A DNA stretch of 64,000 nt, from contig NC_083603.1 of NCBI RefSeq assembly GCF_029168945.1, forward strand, positions 16,678,001 through 16,742,000. The letters are read 5' to 3'. The translations under genes and the position numbers were made by a program. Below the pieces are notes generated by a model that did no database searches, was not told where the DNA came from, and worked only from the letters and a program-made list of their open reading frames with translations. The DNA comes from Cannabis sativa. Its lineage: Eukaryota > Streptophyta > Magnoliopsida > Rosales > Cannabaceae. Shown here in pieces: positions 10,943 through 24,485 of the stretch. Every line of letters begins with the position of its first letter. Position 1 is the first letter of the stretch.

Positions 10943-12584
10943 TGTTGTTCAACTTTTGTAAATATTTTATAATTTTTTTTACTTATTTAATGATATAATC
11001 TAAAATATAATATTTTTATGTGTGCATTATAAATAAAGTAATACTATTGAAATAAAAAAAAAATTGTTATTTTTATAATACACAAAAAGATGACAAAATT
11101 GTGATAAATATTAAATAGTGGAATTAACAAAGAAATGACATGTATTTTTATAATAAAATAAAGGAAAAAAAAAACAGTCCTTGAATTGAATACTCTAGGC
11201 TTGTGACTGATGATGTAGTTATTTTTGAATTATTATTTAAATGTTTTTTTAACATACTATTTATAAAAGCTTTAACATTTTATTTTGTTGTGTCACCGAA
11301 ATACTTTTTTTTTTTTTACAAAATTGAATGTAGGATGACAACTGTAAAATGGGCTATCACAACATTATATATTTTTTAAAACTAAAAAGAATAAGGATTT
11401 TATATAAAAAAATATTAGTGATAGATTTTTTTAATATGAAATGTTTAATAAGAGGATTAATTTTAATAAATTATGTAAATATGAAATTTCTACCTTAAAT
11501 TGTAATAATAAAAAGAAAATTATGATTCATATGACTAATTATTTCTATAAACATATTATGTCTCATGCGATTGTTATAATTATTGAAAAATAAAATTTAA
11601 TTTATGATTATTTTACTATTTTAGAAATCCATATATATACATATATTAAGTAAGTGTTAATATTTTTATTAAATAAGTAAAATATTATAAATCATTCTTT
11701 TGCTATTATTCAATTATTTTTAAATGAAAAATAGAATAATTTTTTATTATTTTATATATGTAATAGTATTATATATATTGAACTAAATTAACAATTTAAA
11801 ATAAAAAAAATATATTTTTTTATTTGTTAAAAAAATTAAAGGATTTTTTTTTTTAATTTTTAATATTTGACGTGTACCGAATGAGTGTAATATAATATTC
11901 ATTATTTTTTATACAGAATGAGTGCAATATAAAATATACTATTGTGTTATAAAAATTATGATAATTGTTGAAATTATGAATTTTTTGAAAGAAGTTTGTA
12001 ATAATAAATACTTGGGTCAACTAAACCACATGACACATGATGCTAAAATATCATTTTTTATTAATATATTTATTATTATTAGCTTTATTACATAGGTTGT
12101 TAAAATTTATTTATTATTGATTATATAAGAAAAATATATGTTAATTATTAAATTATTAGAGTGTCTATCTTCATACTAATAGACTGCAATATTTTATATT
12201 AAACTAAATAATTTTAAAATTTTTATAATAGATGATATTAAATTGAGAGATTTTCTTTTATATATTTCAACAGTGTTATAACCGCCACCATCAACTATCA
12301 TTTTAGCTATTATCGATGTCAATCCCCATATATAATCCAAGTTGGTATTGTCACGATATTTTGTATCATCTACCATACTATTTGGAGTGGCCACCACTAT
12401 TAAATGGTTATGTTAGAAATTTAAGAAGAAATTTCTAGTAATATTAATACCAATTTTAAAAATGTTGCTTTTTTTTTTTCAAATATTACTACAGATAAAG
12501 TATATAACAAAATTTATACACAATACAAACAATTAGTTTATTTATAAAAGACTTATAAATAATCAAGAATCAATCTCTATGAGA

Positions 12585-12658
<74 letters not shown>

Positions 12659-13110
12659 ATTCTCATAATATTCTACTATTTTAATAATACCTAATCTCAT
12701 ATCTATATATATATATACATATTTCTATCACGAAAAAATCTATTTCACTATTTTAATAATACCTAATCTCATATCTATGTATATACATATTTCTATCACG
12801 AAAAAATCTCATTCTAAAATAATAATAATAATAATAATAATGTGTAAGTTATAAAAAGTAAAAAGACACTATTAATTTTATTAATAAGAAATGATTTGAT
12901 GATATATATATTATTTTTATTTTATTTTGATAATATATATTTATATATAATTGTCAAATAAAAATGAAAGATAGTTGATATAAGTTTGCTTAAATATGTG
13001 TCGCTTTGAAAGCTTAAATAAGTTAATGGTATGTATACATTTATTATGTTAAAATAAGTTATTTAGGAAAAAAGTAAAAAAAAAATGCTATATACCTATT
13101 TATACAACAA
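10943..13110. other. AT-rich spacer, possible Helitron body, microsatellites
   Basis: No coding similarity. Contains an ATT trinucleotide run (12585-12657), a 72-bp-period duplication (12675-12741 and 12747-12808) and a short AAT run near 12820-12840. Part of it may belong to the Helitron-like element whose 3' end is at 10915. Confidence 0.55.
12585..12657. repeat. (ATT)n microsatellite
   Basis: Over 20 uninterrupted ATT units. Confidence 0.95.
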
Positions 13111-13115
13111 TATAT

Positions 13116-13629
13116 TGTTAGACATTTATATGTATAAACTGAAACATATGTATGTGTATATAACATGCGGAATAAATAAACATATACACTATATGAATAT
13201 AGGATCGAAATACCTCCAGCCATTGAATCTTTGAGCTTTAGTCCCACATAAGCTTGATCTGCAAAAGAAACCGATTGATGTGGGTAATCGGGCTTCCTCG
13301 CTCTCTCAACTCTCTTTAGATGGAATTTGCTGTTATGAACAGAATGAGTGAGGAGCTTGGGGACCGAGACCCTATATTTATAGGTGAGATACTCCATCAG
13401 TATCTGTGCCACATTAATTGTCAGAATATTTTGACAATTAATTCAGGAAATCAAATCAGGTAATGAATATGAAATCTGACCATGTATAGAATATTACACA
13501 ATTGATTTTGTCCAGATTCAATGAATATAAAATATTCATTTATCAGAAAATCAATTATTTATTTATTTCTTTAAATGGAAATTTATTTCTTTAAATAGAA
13601 ATATATTTCCTTAAATAAAAATATTCTTA
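13116..13629 (-). repeat. 3' LTR of the 13116-23720 copia-type element
   Basis: Matches 23207-23720 with about five substitutions seen by eye over 514 bp. Contains a chance open frame of about 117 codons that recurs in the other LTR and is not a gene. Confidence 0.9.
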
Positions 13630-13952
13630 TATTCTCCCACTTGGTCAGCATTTAGACTAAAACATTCAAACCCAAACGTTCCTCATTATATAATAAACAT
13701 ACGAATCATAGCGATATGTCCTCTTTATAAGTCGAGTATTATCTTCCATGTATTACGATATATTTATTATATAACAATGTACTTAATGTAGCAATGTACT
13801 TAAGTGAATAAACCCTAAACCTTATGTTTATTCAGGTCTTCTTACGATAATTTTCTCAGATGAAAATAAGGTGTACATAAATATGAGAAAATATCAAAAT
13901 TAGAGTTTCATTGAATAATTTTTGGTTGTACAAATAAAAAACTGCATATGGG

Positions 13953-14099
13953 TTAACTGAATCCCATATTTACTTTATGATCCTTGAATTTGTGTTGCGG
14001 CATGCCTTTAGTCAAGGAGGTGCGATCACCCAATTCAGTTTGCGTGATTAATGACCACTTATCACGTCTTTTTATGGCTAAATACTTAATGTCGATATG
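13953..14099 (-). pseudogene. Copia pol C-terminal RNase H relic
   Basis: On the minus strand the frame starts HIDIKYLAIK and continues to LTKGMPQHKFKDHKVNMGFS before a TAA at 13953-13955. This is the conserved end of Ty1/copia RNase H (pattern KHID.KY...LTKGLP...F..H...MG). The sequence upstream (minus strand, to about 16200) gives only scattered copia-like fragments, such as an MPGTP motif near 16150, broken by stops and frame changes. Confidence 0.7.
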
Positions 14100-17000
14100 C
14101 TAGCTTCGACCAGTACTCTTATAGTTATTAGCCATAAATATTGTAGCTGAATTTATCGCAAAATTTTCTTAATGGCCTAATGAAACTGTAATTCTGAACT
14201 GTAGGCCTAGTATGAAACTCTATAATACATCATACGGGATGTATCCTCAAAACAATAAATGAATCTGACTACTATAGTGGAAATAACAATCAAGATTCTC
14301 TACAATATAACTTACTGGTAATCTTAATTAAGGACGTAATAAAATATTGATTTACGTGAATCAATGCAACCAGTGAAGTACGTTAGAATCTAATTGGTTA
14401 ACTATATTTCCAGATGGTCAATTTATCTTAACAAAATATGAATGAATATAATTTTTAGTATCTTAAAGACACCTCATCACTTTGTATGAAGAATAAAATG
14501 GTCTGAACTTTAGTTATTCTGATACTACTTAACGATCCTGAAACAAATGTAATGCAAAGTCTTATTCAGACTCATAGGCATACATTAGGCTTCTAAAATA
14601 GAAGCAAATGAATGTTCTTAATTTATTCTCATTCCAAATTATTTTTCAGATAATGGTTTGAGTTGAATTATCACACTTAAAGATAAAAGTTATATCAGAT
14701 GAATAATATATAATTTTATTTAATCAGAGATGCTGTGGCTACTCTCTAATTAATTAAAATTATATATGTTATTTATATGCATTATCTCAAAATAATAATT
14801 TGAGATATGAATTATTTCAACTTATATAGAAAACTTTTATCATCATTTGCAAGTAACGTATTGTCTACGTATAAAACAAATATTACTCCCACTAACCTTC
14901 TGGTATATAATTATTTCCATAATTCTCTTTTCAAACCTAAAGGAAAAGATAATTTAATACCAATTTGTGAGATGTTGGTTGTAATCTACAGGTAGACACC
15001 TTAAGCTTGCATATGTTCACCACTATTAGAGGAAAAAATTTATGGCAGTCTGTATACCTTCTCCTCTAGTTGACTGTTTGGAATTGATTAATAAATTGAA
15101 ACGAGCAACAAATGCCAAGGTCTATAATAGAATCATTTATAAAAATAAGTGAGAATGTAAATCTCCTTTGTTATTGATTCTTATTTCAAAATGAACTTCT
15201 TAGCAATGAATATTCTTTTATATCTTTATGTTTCTCAATGTTGCCTAATGAATATTATTGGTGAAAAAACTTATGCTTAATTAATGTTCTCCACCCCATT
15301 AGGCAACTTTACTAAAGATAAACTTTATTGCTCTTTAAGATATTCATTTCTTCATTCATGGCATGTTGTACTACAACTTCAATTCTTTATCATCCTATAA
15401 TTTAATTTGTGTCTCAGATTAATATTGTAGTTGAACTCTTATTGTACAAAATGTACTCACTAGAAAACATTGATCTTATTGTTCTAATAAGTCATCTTAA
15501 GGATGGACCAACAAACTCTTAAAGAGCAAATGGTTCAATATGCATGTTATTTTAGCAATTGTAAGCAATTACTAAATAACATAACTTATTAGAAATTTAT
15601 CAATGACTTATGGATTATTAATGATTAGTTATGAATTCTGAATAACCATTAACCTTAAGGGTTGTTGTGAATCATAAGTAATCTAACACTTGAGGTGGAA
15701 GTTTGTGAAAATATGAATGATCTTTCTTAGAAACTAGATTCCTAGATTGATCACTCCCACTGATCAAGTCAATTCTTAATTCCACAGTTCTAGTGTTGTG
15801 AGATGGATAATAAAATATGTAACCCTTAAACCTTATAGCTTTTCAAATGAAATATGCTCATTTATGGTTTTGGGCCCAGATCTTTTCTTTGACAATTGTA
15901 CTCTAACTATATATGGGTATTTATAAAATGTGTACATGTCATCAAGTCGGTTTTCAACCTTATCACAACTCAAAATATGTTTAAGAAACAACTTTGGTTA
16001 GAACACGATTCGATATGTACACCCCATTGAAGAGTATCAATAGACAAAGATTTAGCAAGGTTTGGAGTTTGCTATGTAGGCTCCACCCCATGTCCAAAAA
16101 ATGCTTAGTTTCTTAAATCTGTCACACACTTTGATTTAGGTGTACCAGGCATATGTATTGGGCAATGAACCCATACTTTTAAAGAAACTTTAAAAATGGA
16201 ATAGGAGTTTATCCATACTCACGAATTTTAATGTAGTATTCTCCATTTTATATTTGATCTCACTATCTTAATATGCAAAATGCACTATTTCTCTACTTAA
16301 GATCTAAATGTCTTTGAAACATACAAATCTATACTTTTGTAGAAAAATAATTTATGTGAGTATTCGTTAAAAATGAGATGTAAAATTTGAGTCCATGTCT
16401 TCAAAATTAATTGACTTGTATGATTTCTAATATGATAGAATTCTAATGTGCACCGATTTTGACTTGTTGGAATACAAATTCTTTATGAATTTCACACAAG
16501 TTCTAAATAAAGTTAGTAAAATCAAGTGTAATGAATATCCCCACCATTTACTAATATTTATTCTATTTATGGATATACGTTTCATAATTTTTGGTGCTAT
16601 AATGTAGAAGAATTCTTATTAACAACACATTTTTTTTATTGTCAAATTGAACTTGCATATCTTTATGAGTGACATCATTTTGTAGTAAAGACCTCTAAAT
16701 GTGTCTAAATCAAGTTTCAATAGAATCTTGGAACATAAAGGTCTTTGCTAATTTTAAAACAAAGTCACTACTATATTGCTTGTTCCTTAAACTTCTAAAT
16801 GTGAGAACTTATCTTGTCTGTGGATAAGATTTGCTCACAGTTACTGACTTTCTCAGGTTTATTTGTAAACCTTGCAAGAAATTATGAATGTGGAATAACA
16901 ATCTAAAATAATTCACTGTGTGTTAATGATAATCACATCAACTATATTAGAATGAATTCATACACAATGAATTAAAATTTATTGGTGATAATAGAGTGTG

Positions 17001-17165
17001 ATTTGTTTTTCTTAATTATACAGTGAAGACTGTACATGTTAGATGAAGTTATCAGAATAAATTTTAGAAATTTTTACTAGTATAGAAGAAATTTATGAAT
17101 AGTGATGTAATAAAATTACATATATAGTTTTGAGGTTTAAATGAATCATGTTTTTACCAATGAAT
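14100..17165 (-). pseudogene. Heavily degraded copia internal region
   Basis: No frame longer than about 60 codons. Fragments reminiscent of copia integrase and RT occur on the minus strand but need a profile search to place. Many short motifs (CCCACT, ATAGAAGC) repeat without clear order. Confidence 0.4.
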
Positions 17166-17985
17166 AAACATGCTTAAATATGAAATCTTATTAAACAAAA
17201 ATTGTCTGTGGGATAAATTTTTAATTTAATAAGATTAAATTTAGATGTAGATTATGATAGATTTACACAATTTATGAAAAAACTTAAAGTTTAATATTTC
17301 TATCTCAATGAAAGGTATGAAACACTTATAAATTTTTCAAAATTTTATACTTTATGATAAAATTATTAAATTAAATCTACATAATTCCCTGTGGGATAAA
17401 TTAAGAGAATTTAATTTAATATATTAATTATGTAAATATAATAAAATCCCTGTAGGGTAAGATTATTATCTTCACATAATTTATGTCCATTATGTGATCT
17501 TGATCCACTTAATATATATAATTTTATATAATTAAGGATGCTGTGGGTACTCCCTAATTATTTAAAATTATGTGGTTCACTAGATACCAAAGTATAAACT
17601 GAAGATTAAAATTTTACTAAATCTAAAATTTCATGTGGGCTAAATTTTAAATTTAATAAAATTAGATAAACCTTATGATAGATTTAATTAAAAATTAGTT
17701 TAGGAAAATGAAGGTTTATTATCTATCTTTATTAAATTTGTGATAACACTATTAAATTAAATCCCCATAACTTCCTATGGGGTAAATTAAGAGAATTTAA
17801 TTTAACATATTATCCTAATTAATTATACAAATATAATAAAATCCCTGTGGGGTAAAATTATTATACTTATATAATAAATTACAAGTTATGCCCATTAAGG
17901 TGAATTTTAATTAATATATAATTTATACAAATAAGGATGCTGTGGCTACTCCCTAATTATATAAAATTATATTTTCACTTTGACA
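17166..17985. repeat. Two diverged tandem units of about 400 bp
   Basis: Both units share the same series: GTGGG(A/C)TAAATTT, TAAATTAAGAGAATTTAATTTAA, AATAAAATCCCTGT(A/G)GGGTAA and GGATGCTGTGG(C/G)TACTC followed by CCTAATTA. A further GATGCTGTGGCTACTC copy is at about 14728, so the array is partly dispersed inside the copia-type element. Confidence 0.65.
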
Positions 17986-19528
17986 TTAGGTATTGGGCTC
18001 TACCTAAAAGTAATTTCGTTATTATTATAGTAGACAATCACTTAGATTAGTGCTCCTAGTGTGGTCGTCCGAAGATCATTAAAAACCGTTCTAGATATGA
18101 GCATTTGTCCCAAGTTCATGTTTTCTTATGTCAAACCACAAAATTACTTACATTTTATTTATATTTTATTCATTTTAGGAAGTTTTATGAATATTTTATG
18201 AATAATTTTATGAAGTTTTATGAAACTTAACGTGCTATATAAAATATTCAACCTATCTTAATGTTTGAACATTTCTAAATATATCTAGCACTATAAAAGG
18301 AATTTATGTATAGCATTTAAATCATATAAATCAAAATTAATTGTATTAAAAATAAATTTTCCAAATAAATACAAATTAAAATAATTATTGTATGATAATA
18401 AATTAAATGCTTAATTCCATGATATGTAATTAATTATGCATTTATAACCATATAATATCTTAAATATTTGTACTAATAATTAATTTGTATAAATAAGGTA
18501 AATATACAAATTAGTACAATTAATTATATGAAATGAATTAAATGCAAAATTAAAGAATATATTTAATGGCAAATTATCAATTAATTTAATCAATAAATTA
18601 CTTAATTGGTAAATAAATATAATAATTGCGCACTTAATTGTAGAATAATTAAATATTCACATTCTTAAAATATCACAATTATTGTAATTACATGTAAAAA
18701 ATTAAGCATGTAATTAATTTACCAAATTAAAAACTTTCCATAATAATTTATTACTAAATAACATATAATATATGAAGATATATGTTAAATAAGAATGGAA
18801 AGTTTAAACAAATGTAATTTAATTGACTAAATAAACAAAAATAAGGAAATAAAATAAAATTTCAAAAATAAATCAAAATAATAAAATTTCGGAATTTTCT
18901 TAAATTTTTCTTAATTTTTTTTTTTTGAAAAATCTGCCCTGAAAAACGACATAATAAATTTTTCTTAAACTTCTAAAAATCATGAAATCAATTCCAAAAT
19001 GATATAAATGAAAAAAAAAATTAATAGATCTATATTGATTTCAAGCATCGAAAACACGCAAAATGTATACTTTAATTTCAAAAAGTGTTTTCGGGTCTGA
19101 ATGGATTTTTCCAGTAAAGTTTTCAGATTTTAAGGTATTAAAATTATTTTGATGCACAAAATCGATCTATAATATCTTATGAATATAGTAATGCATATAG
19201 AATTCAAAATAAATACCAAAAATGAAAACGGAAAAAATACGGACCGAAGCATAAAACTTTCATGTATATATATACTCGTATACAATATATACTGCATAAA
19301 ATCATCATTAATGTATGGAAGAGAGTATTACATACAATTTTATGCAATAAAAACATATACAAAAAAATATATATACGTATCAACAATACTTACGTATATA
19401 TATAATATATATAAACAAAATTAAAATATGAATATATATATGTATATACGTAGATTGAATTAAATGTATATATATGATCGGAATTATATGAATATGAATA
19501 TATATATATATAAGTTAAGAACTGATCA
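17986..19528. other. AT-rich interior of the copia-type element, no gene seen
   Basis: Noncoding, with TATATACG-rich sequence near 19260-19520 that resumes after the solo LTR at 22531. No domain is recognised. Confidence 0.5.
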
Positions 19529-22124
19529 TGTAACACCCCAATTTCCCGAGATGTCACATAGGATAGTCCGTATAAAACATTTTAATAAGATAAAGACAAT
19601 CAAATACTGCTTTATTAAAAAATATCCAAGCATGAGATCTCATTGTTTAAAACAAAATACTTTTAGTACTGTAAACTTAAATAAGAACTAGTTAAGTCAA
19701 AATAATAGTTCCAAAATGTTTAGCAGTTAAAAAAAAAACATTAAGAGCAAAATACTGTGCGAGCCCCCTAACATGCGGTCCACGCCTCGAGCTCTTCATT
19801 CTCACTGCTTAGCCTTACCCTTACCTGCACACAGAGTACCCGTGAGCTAACGCCCAGTAAGAAGAGCTATGTAGGACATAACCCTCCTAACTAGTTACTT
19901 GACATAATCTGCTCTTTAATATTAATCAACAGTAATTCACATTCCATAAATATATCCACAACGCATGTTGTTCTCACATGCACACATCAAGTCTCATACC
20001 GCAAATTATACTCACATACGATAATCAACTATTCTCTCACGTTGATCAGACATGAGGTAACCTACCCTGCCTTGTGTTATATTCTCACACTTGGCATCCA
20101 ACAGGGCAATTAATTACCATAAGTTGTACTCACCCATGATAATATTATAACCTGCAAGTGTTATGCTCACACAAGCAGCAAGACCCTAAAATTATTCTCA
20201 TGCTAACGATGCTCACAAAATATAAGGAAATCACAACACAATCAAATTAAATAACAAACCAACCCAAGTTGTATGCATAACATACACCCTGTGTACAGAT
20301 GTCCACTCTTCTTACCTCAGTTGCTAAGACCACACTTGCTACCTCGAGCACCTCAACGAATTTCCTTGTTGAGAACAAGATCCTAAACATTCATTAACAC
20401 AACAATACACTCAAAATACATTCAAGTATGAATCTCTAAACTCATACAGAAACTTACGTAAAAATACGTAACACATAGGTCTATTTCACTTGCATGACAC
20501 ACCATACATAAGCATTTATTATTTTGATTCACACAAACATATTGCATGGACTCAAACAAACATTCTTAACGTAAAACATGAATTCATACAACACATTTTT
20601 ACGTAAAATTTACTAAAATACTATTTATTCCTATTAAAGTCCAAATAAATAGTTAATTAATCACCAATAATTATAATAAATACCTACAGCAACTAATAAA
20701 TAATAAAACCTATTTCTTTTGATATCATAGGCAGTAAATGGTATTACAAAAATACATTTTACTATTTTAACAATACTTATCTATTTTTCATAATTAACTT
20801 AAGCATTAATTAAGTAAATTCATGAAAAATACCAAAATTGATTAAAAACCGAATCTAACTCTTCTAATACACTTTATAATCTGTAATAAGTCATAAATAA
20901 TTTTCTTTGAATTTTCTAAGCAACCTAGGTATTTTTCATAATTAAAATAAGAAATAATATCAATAATTCATGAAAAATACATAATCGCCTGAAAATTCAA
21001 TCTACCAATTTTATAACAGTTAATATATCATAGTCCATCATATAAAATAAATCTAGATTTTTCAAAGCAACCTAAGTATTTTTCATAATTAATTTAATAA
21101 ATAACACAAATAATTCATGAAAAATATAAAATTAAACGAAATTCGAATCTACCAATTTTGCAATAGTTTATATCTCCTAACTAATCATATAAAATATATT
21201 TAGATTTTTCTAAGTAATCTAAGTATTTTTCTTAATTAATTTAACAAATAAACCAAATAATTCATAATAAATCAAATAATTGCAAGAAAATTATCAAACT
21301 TCATAGTAGGCCTAAGAACACCTAGCACAAGTCAAGAACTAAAAGAAAATCGAAAAATAACCTCCAGAAACCCCTGAACGGAGTGTCGCCGGAGTTCTCG
21401 TCGGTTTCGTCGCCGGTAAAGTGTAACTTTGTCTCCGATTTCTCTTGAAGCGTCCTTTCGATTGAGGAAGCTCTCCACAATGCTCAGGACCTCAAAACGA
21501 TCAAGAAAAGTGGTCCGAGAAGGCAGATCGGGGTTGTCTTCTTCGTTGGCGGTGTACCGTCTTTAATGGAGTCAAAATTTTGGATTTTTGTTTTGGACGT
21601 TAAAGCTTCGTTTTCTTACGTCAAAAACAATCCTTAGGGTCCCATGCACTCAAATATAACCTCCATTGACCCAAGAACAAGCTTAAACACGTTCGAATTC
21701 GAGTCCGTAACTAAGTCGCACCTTTGAAGCTTCAAAAATGGCGAATCTTAAAACGACGACTTCCGCCCCTTATACCACGTTAAAAAGCTTCCTTAGGTCG
21801 TATATAAGTGATCCCAAACCCCCACGTTCACCCAGGTTTCACTCCGCATGAAGAAACGAAAATTTTCGGTATCGTATACGCCGTATACGTGTGCTCTCTC
21901 TCTCTCTCTCTCTCGTTGGTTCTCTGTTTTGGGTGTACGAAAATAGAGCTTAAAACCTAATTTCTATCGTGTTTAAACCCAAGTAAGGTATCGCATTGAA
22001 CCGAAATGGAGCGATTCCCATTCCACCAAAATATGCGTTCGGTTCGGTTGAATCGTTCGTGTATATATCGTGTAACAGTTAAGTTGCTAATAATAATAAT
22101 AATAATAATGATAACAGTAATACG

Positions 22125-22197
<73 letters not shown>

Positions 22198-22202
22198 GTA
22201 CG

Positions 22203-22251
<49 letters not shown>

Positions 22252-22268
22252 GTAATAATAATATATAC

Positions 22269-22335
<67 letters not shown>

Positions 22336-22530
22336 TACCCATATAACAATATTCAGACATATATATCTATTAGGCATTATTCACATGCCAATAAAATTAA
22401 ATATTATATCATCATAAAAAAAATAATTCCATACATATTTAAATCCATAAATATGTAACATAATAAAAAAAAAATACTCTCAACTAAATAAAATTACAAA
22501 AATACCCTTTCGGAGTTAGCGGATATTACA
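19529..22530 (-). mobile_element. Solo LTR of a Ty3/gypsy element (family C, 3.0 kb)
   Basis: Starts TGTAACACCCC and ends GGATATTACA, flanked by the perfect 5-bp duplication GATCA (19524-19528 and 22531-22535). The minus-strand reading TGTAATATCC...GGGGTGTTACA parallels families A and B described below, and an internal GTGAGC..CAGTAAGAAGAGC block also matches them, so a gypsy chromovirus LTR on the minus strand is the best call. No internal coding region remains, as expected after LTR-LTR recombination. Confidence 0.85.
22086..22335. repeat. Interrupted (AAT)n microsatellite in the solo LTR
   Basis: About 250 bp of AAT units in blocks separated by TACGTAT-type interruptions. Both strands give long poly-Ile/Leu open frames that are artefacts. 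Confidence 0.95.
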
Positions 22531-22748
22531 GATCATATACATATATATATTATATATACGAAGATGTATATGAATATGAATGTATATATATGTATATATA
22601 AAAAATTGAGTATGAATATATATAATCGGGATTATATAATATGAAAGTATATATATATAAAATATATTATATTATAAATGAAGAACCCCTTAAATATATG
22701 TATATATATATATATGAAACTCAAAATAAATCAAGGCAGAGATATATA

Positions 22749-23183
22749 TGTAATATCCCCGCTTCAAGCCTCCATTGGGTCCTTACACCCACGGAAATAA
22801 TGGCTCTTATACACGAGTATGTCACTCTGGCTGCATCATGGGCTGATGACTGACCCTACAGACCAACACGAGTGTTTCCAGCGTGCTTTGTCCTCACTCG
22901 CACGCTTCCTGAGAAAACTTCCCAGGAGGTCACCCATCCTTGAAATTGCTCCAGGCCAAGCACGCTTAACTGTGGAGTTCTTTCGAGATGGGCTACCGAA
23001 AAACAAGATGCACATTGTTGACATAGGTAGTACCAATCAATCCATTTTAAGCTCTCTTCAACTGTGTAGTCCCATACCTACACAGTCTCAGAATCATCCC
23101 ACTTGACCTTCCCCAGGCGGTGTGGGATTGTACAGCTTACCCGGTGTTTCCCCTTACGGATCACGGGACTACTGACTGTCACA
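22749..23183 (-). mobile_element. Solo LTR of a Cassandra TRIM retrotransposon
   Basis: The minus strand runs from TGTGACAGTCAGTAGTCC to GGGGATATTACA (435 bp) with perfect ATATA target duplications at 22744-22748 and 23184-23188. It carries the 5S-rRNA-like domain that defines Cassandra, a terminal-repeat retrotransposon in miniature found across land plants. No internal region or second LTR is present. It inserted just behind the primer-binding site of the host copia element. Confidence 0.9.
22862..22996 (-). ncRNA. 5S-rRNA-like Pol III domain of Cassandra
   Basis: On the minus strand AGTTAAGCGTGCTTGG (5S A-box region), GGATGGGTGACCTCC (intermediate element) and TGGGAAGT (C-box region) occur in the 5S order and spacing, and CTCGTGTTG of the 5S 3' end lies further along. 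The sequence between is diverged, so this is not a genuine 5S gene but the Cassandra-borne copy, which can retain Pol III promoter activity. Confidence 0.85.
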
Positions 23184-23190
23184 ATATAAT

Positions 23191-23206
23191 CCGCTCTGAT
23201 ACTAAC
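23191..23206 (-). other. Primer-binding site (Met-tRNA type)
   Basis: Minus strand GTTAGTATCAGAGCGG directly follows the LTR end CTAACA; GTATCAGAGC matches the plant initiator-Met primer site. Placed between the 5' LTR and the Cassandra insertion. Confidence 0.75.
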
Positions 23207-23720
23207 TGTTAGACATTTATATGTATAAACTGAAACATATGTATGTGTATATAACATGCGGAATAAATAAACATATACACTATATGAATATAGGATCGAA
23301 ATACCTCCAGCCATTGAATCTTTGAGCTTTAGTCCCACATAAGCTTGATCTGCAAAAGAAACCGATTGATGTGGGTAATCGGGCTTCCTCGCTCTCTCAA
23401 CTCTCTTTAGATGGAATTTGCTGTTATGAACAGAATGAGTGAGGAGCTTGGGGACCGAGACCCTATATTTATAGGTGAGATACTCCATCAGTATCTGTGC
23501 CACATTAATTGTCAGAATATTTTGACAATTAATTCAAGAAATCAAATCACGTAATGAATATGAAATCTGACCATATATAGAATATTACATAATTGATTTT
23601 GTCCAGATTCAATGAATATAAAATATTCATTTATCAGAAAATTAATTATTTATTTATTTCTTTAAATGGAAATTTATTTCTTTAAATAGAAATATATTTC
23701 CTTAAATAAAAATATTCTTA
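23207..23720 (-). repeat. 5' LTR of the 13116-23720 copia-type element
   Basis: Near-identical to 13116-13629; ends in CTAACA on the minus strand next to the primer site. Confidence 0.9.
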
Positions 23721-23725
23721 TATAT

Positions 23726-24244
23726 ATCATATATATTTTATGTTACTTATGAATTATATAAAAATAAATAAAAAGACAGTATATAAATTAATAAATTAAT
23801 TACATTATTATTACATAATTATGATTATTATAAGAAATGTTCAATAATTAAATAATTAAGAATATGATAATTTTTAGAATAATATATAATTTTATATTTT
23901 TAAATTTAAAATATAATATATCATATATATTTATTCTAATTATAATAATAGTAATTAAACATCCAACTTAACATACAATTACACTTTTTTCTTTAAAAAA
24001 AAAAAGAAGAAAACATAATTATACATTATAAAAATTACACATAGAATAAAGTCACACATACATGATAGCCAAACAGTTTAGCTTGAAAATTCCTCTAATT
24101 TTTTATCGAAAATTCTCTTGTTTGTGAATGAAACTTTATTTAAATATATATACATAGAAGTAAGAGGGTGATTTCTTAAAACAATTCACATGACTAATAA
24201 ACTAAAAATATGATGATCAATACTAAAAATACTCTTATAATATA
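23726..24244. other. AT-rich spacer, nothing recognised
   Basis: Separates two LTR retrotransposons; no coding or structural signal beyond A/T runs. Confidence 0.6.
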
Positions 24245-24249
24245 TTAAC

Positions 24250-24485
24250 TGTTATAAATATTAATAATTATGTGGATGTCCAAATCTTTTATTTATTACC
24301 ATTAATTGTAATTAACATTCCTCTTTTCTTAGTTTCTTAATATCTCACTCTTGTATTTGTATAAATAGGGGTTCACCGCATTGGAATAAACAACTCAAAA
24401 ATTCTCATTCACTTTCTCTTTCTCTCTTCATCTTCTACTTCTTTCTTCTCATTTACTTTATATTATTTTATATTATTTTATAACA
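24250..24485 (+). repeat. 5' LTR of the 24250-41184 element
   Basis: TGTTATAAATATT to TTTTATAACA. Contains a TATAAATAG box near 24362 followed by a CT-rich tract, a plausible promoter. Confidence 0.9.

Larger units (their letters stand above)
13116..23720 (-). mobile_element. Ty1/copia-type LTR retrotransposon, decayed or non-autonomous
   Basis: Two 514-bp LTRs (13116-13629, 23207-23720) are flanked by the same 5-bp sequence TATAT (13111-13115 and 23721-23725). On the minus strand the 5' LTR ends CTAACA and is followed by GTTAGTATCAGAGC, a Met-tRNA-type primer site; before the 3' LTR lies a purine tract AAGTGGGAGAATA. Copia assignment rests on the RNase H tail relic at 13953-14099. The interior otherwise has no long frame. 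It is interrupted by a solo gypsy LTR (19529-22530) and a solo Cassandra LTR (22749-23183). The LTR outer end begins TAAG rather than TG, so one boundary is uncertain by a few bases. Confidence 0.85.

Noticed and set aside
13059..13412. 117-codon frame starting MAQILMEY, repeated at 23078-23503
   Set aside because: It lies in the LTR pair of one element; repetition reflects the LTRs, not a conserved protein.
21957..22458. Long poly-Ile and poly-Leu open frames on both strands
   Set aside because: They translate an AAT/ATT microsatellite within a solo LTR.
22862..22996. A chromosomal 5S rRNA gene
   Set aside because: The 5S boxes are present but the intervening sequence is diverged and the whole lies in a TG..CA unit with target duplications, so it is Cassandra.
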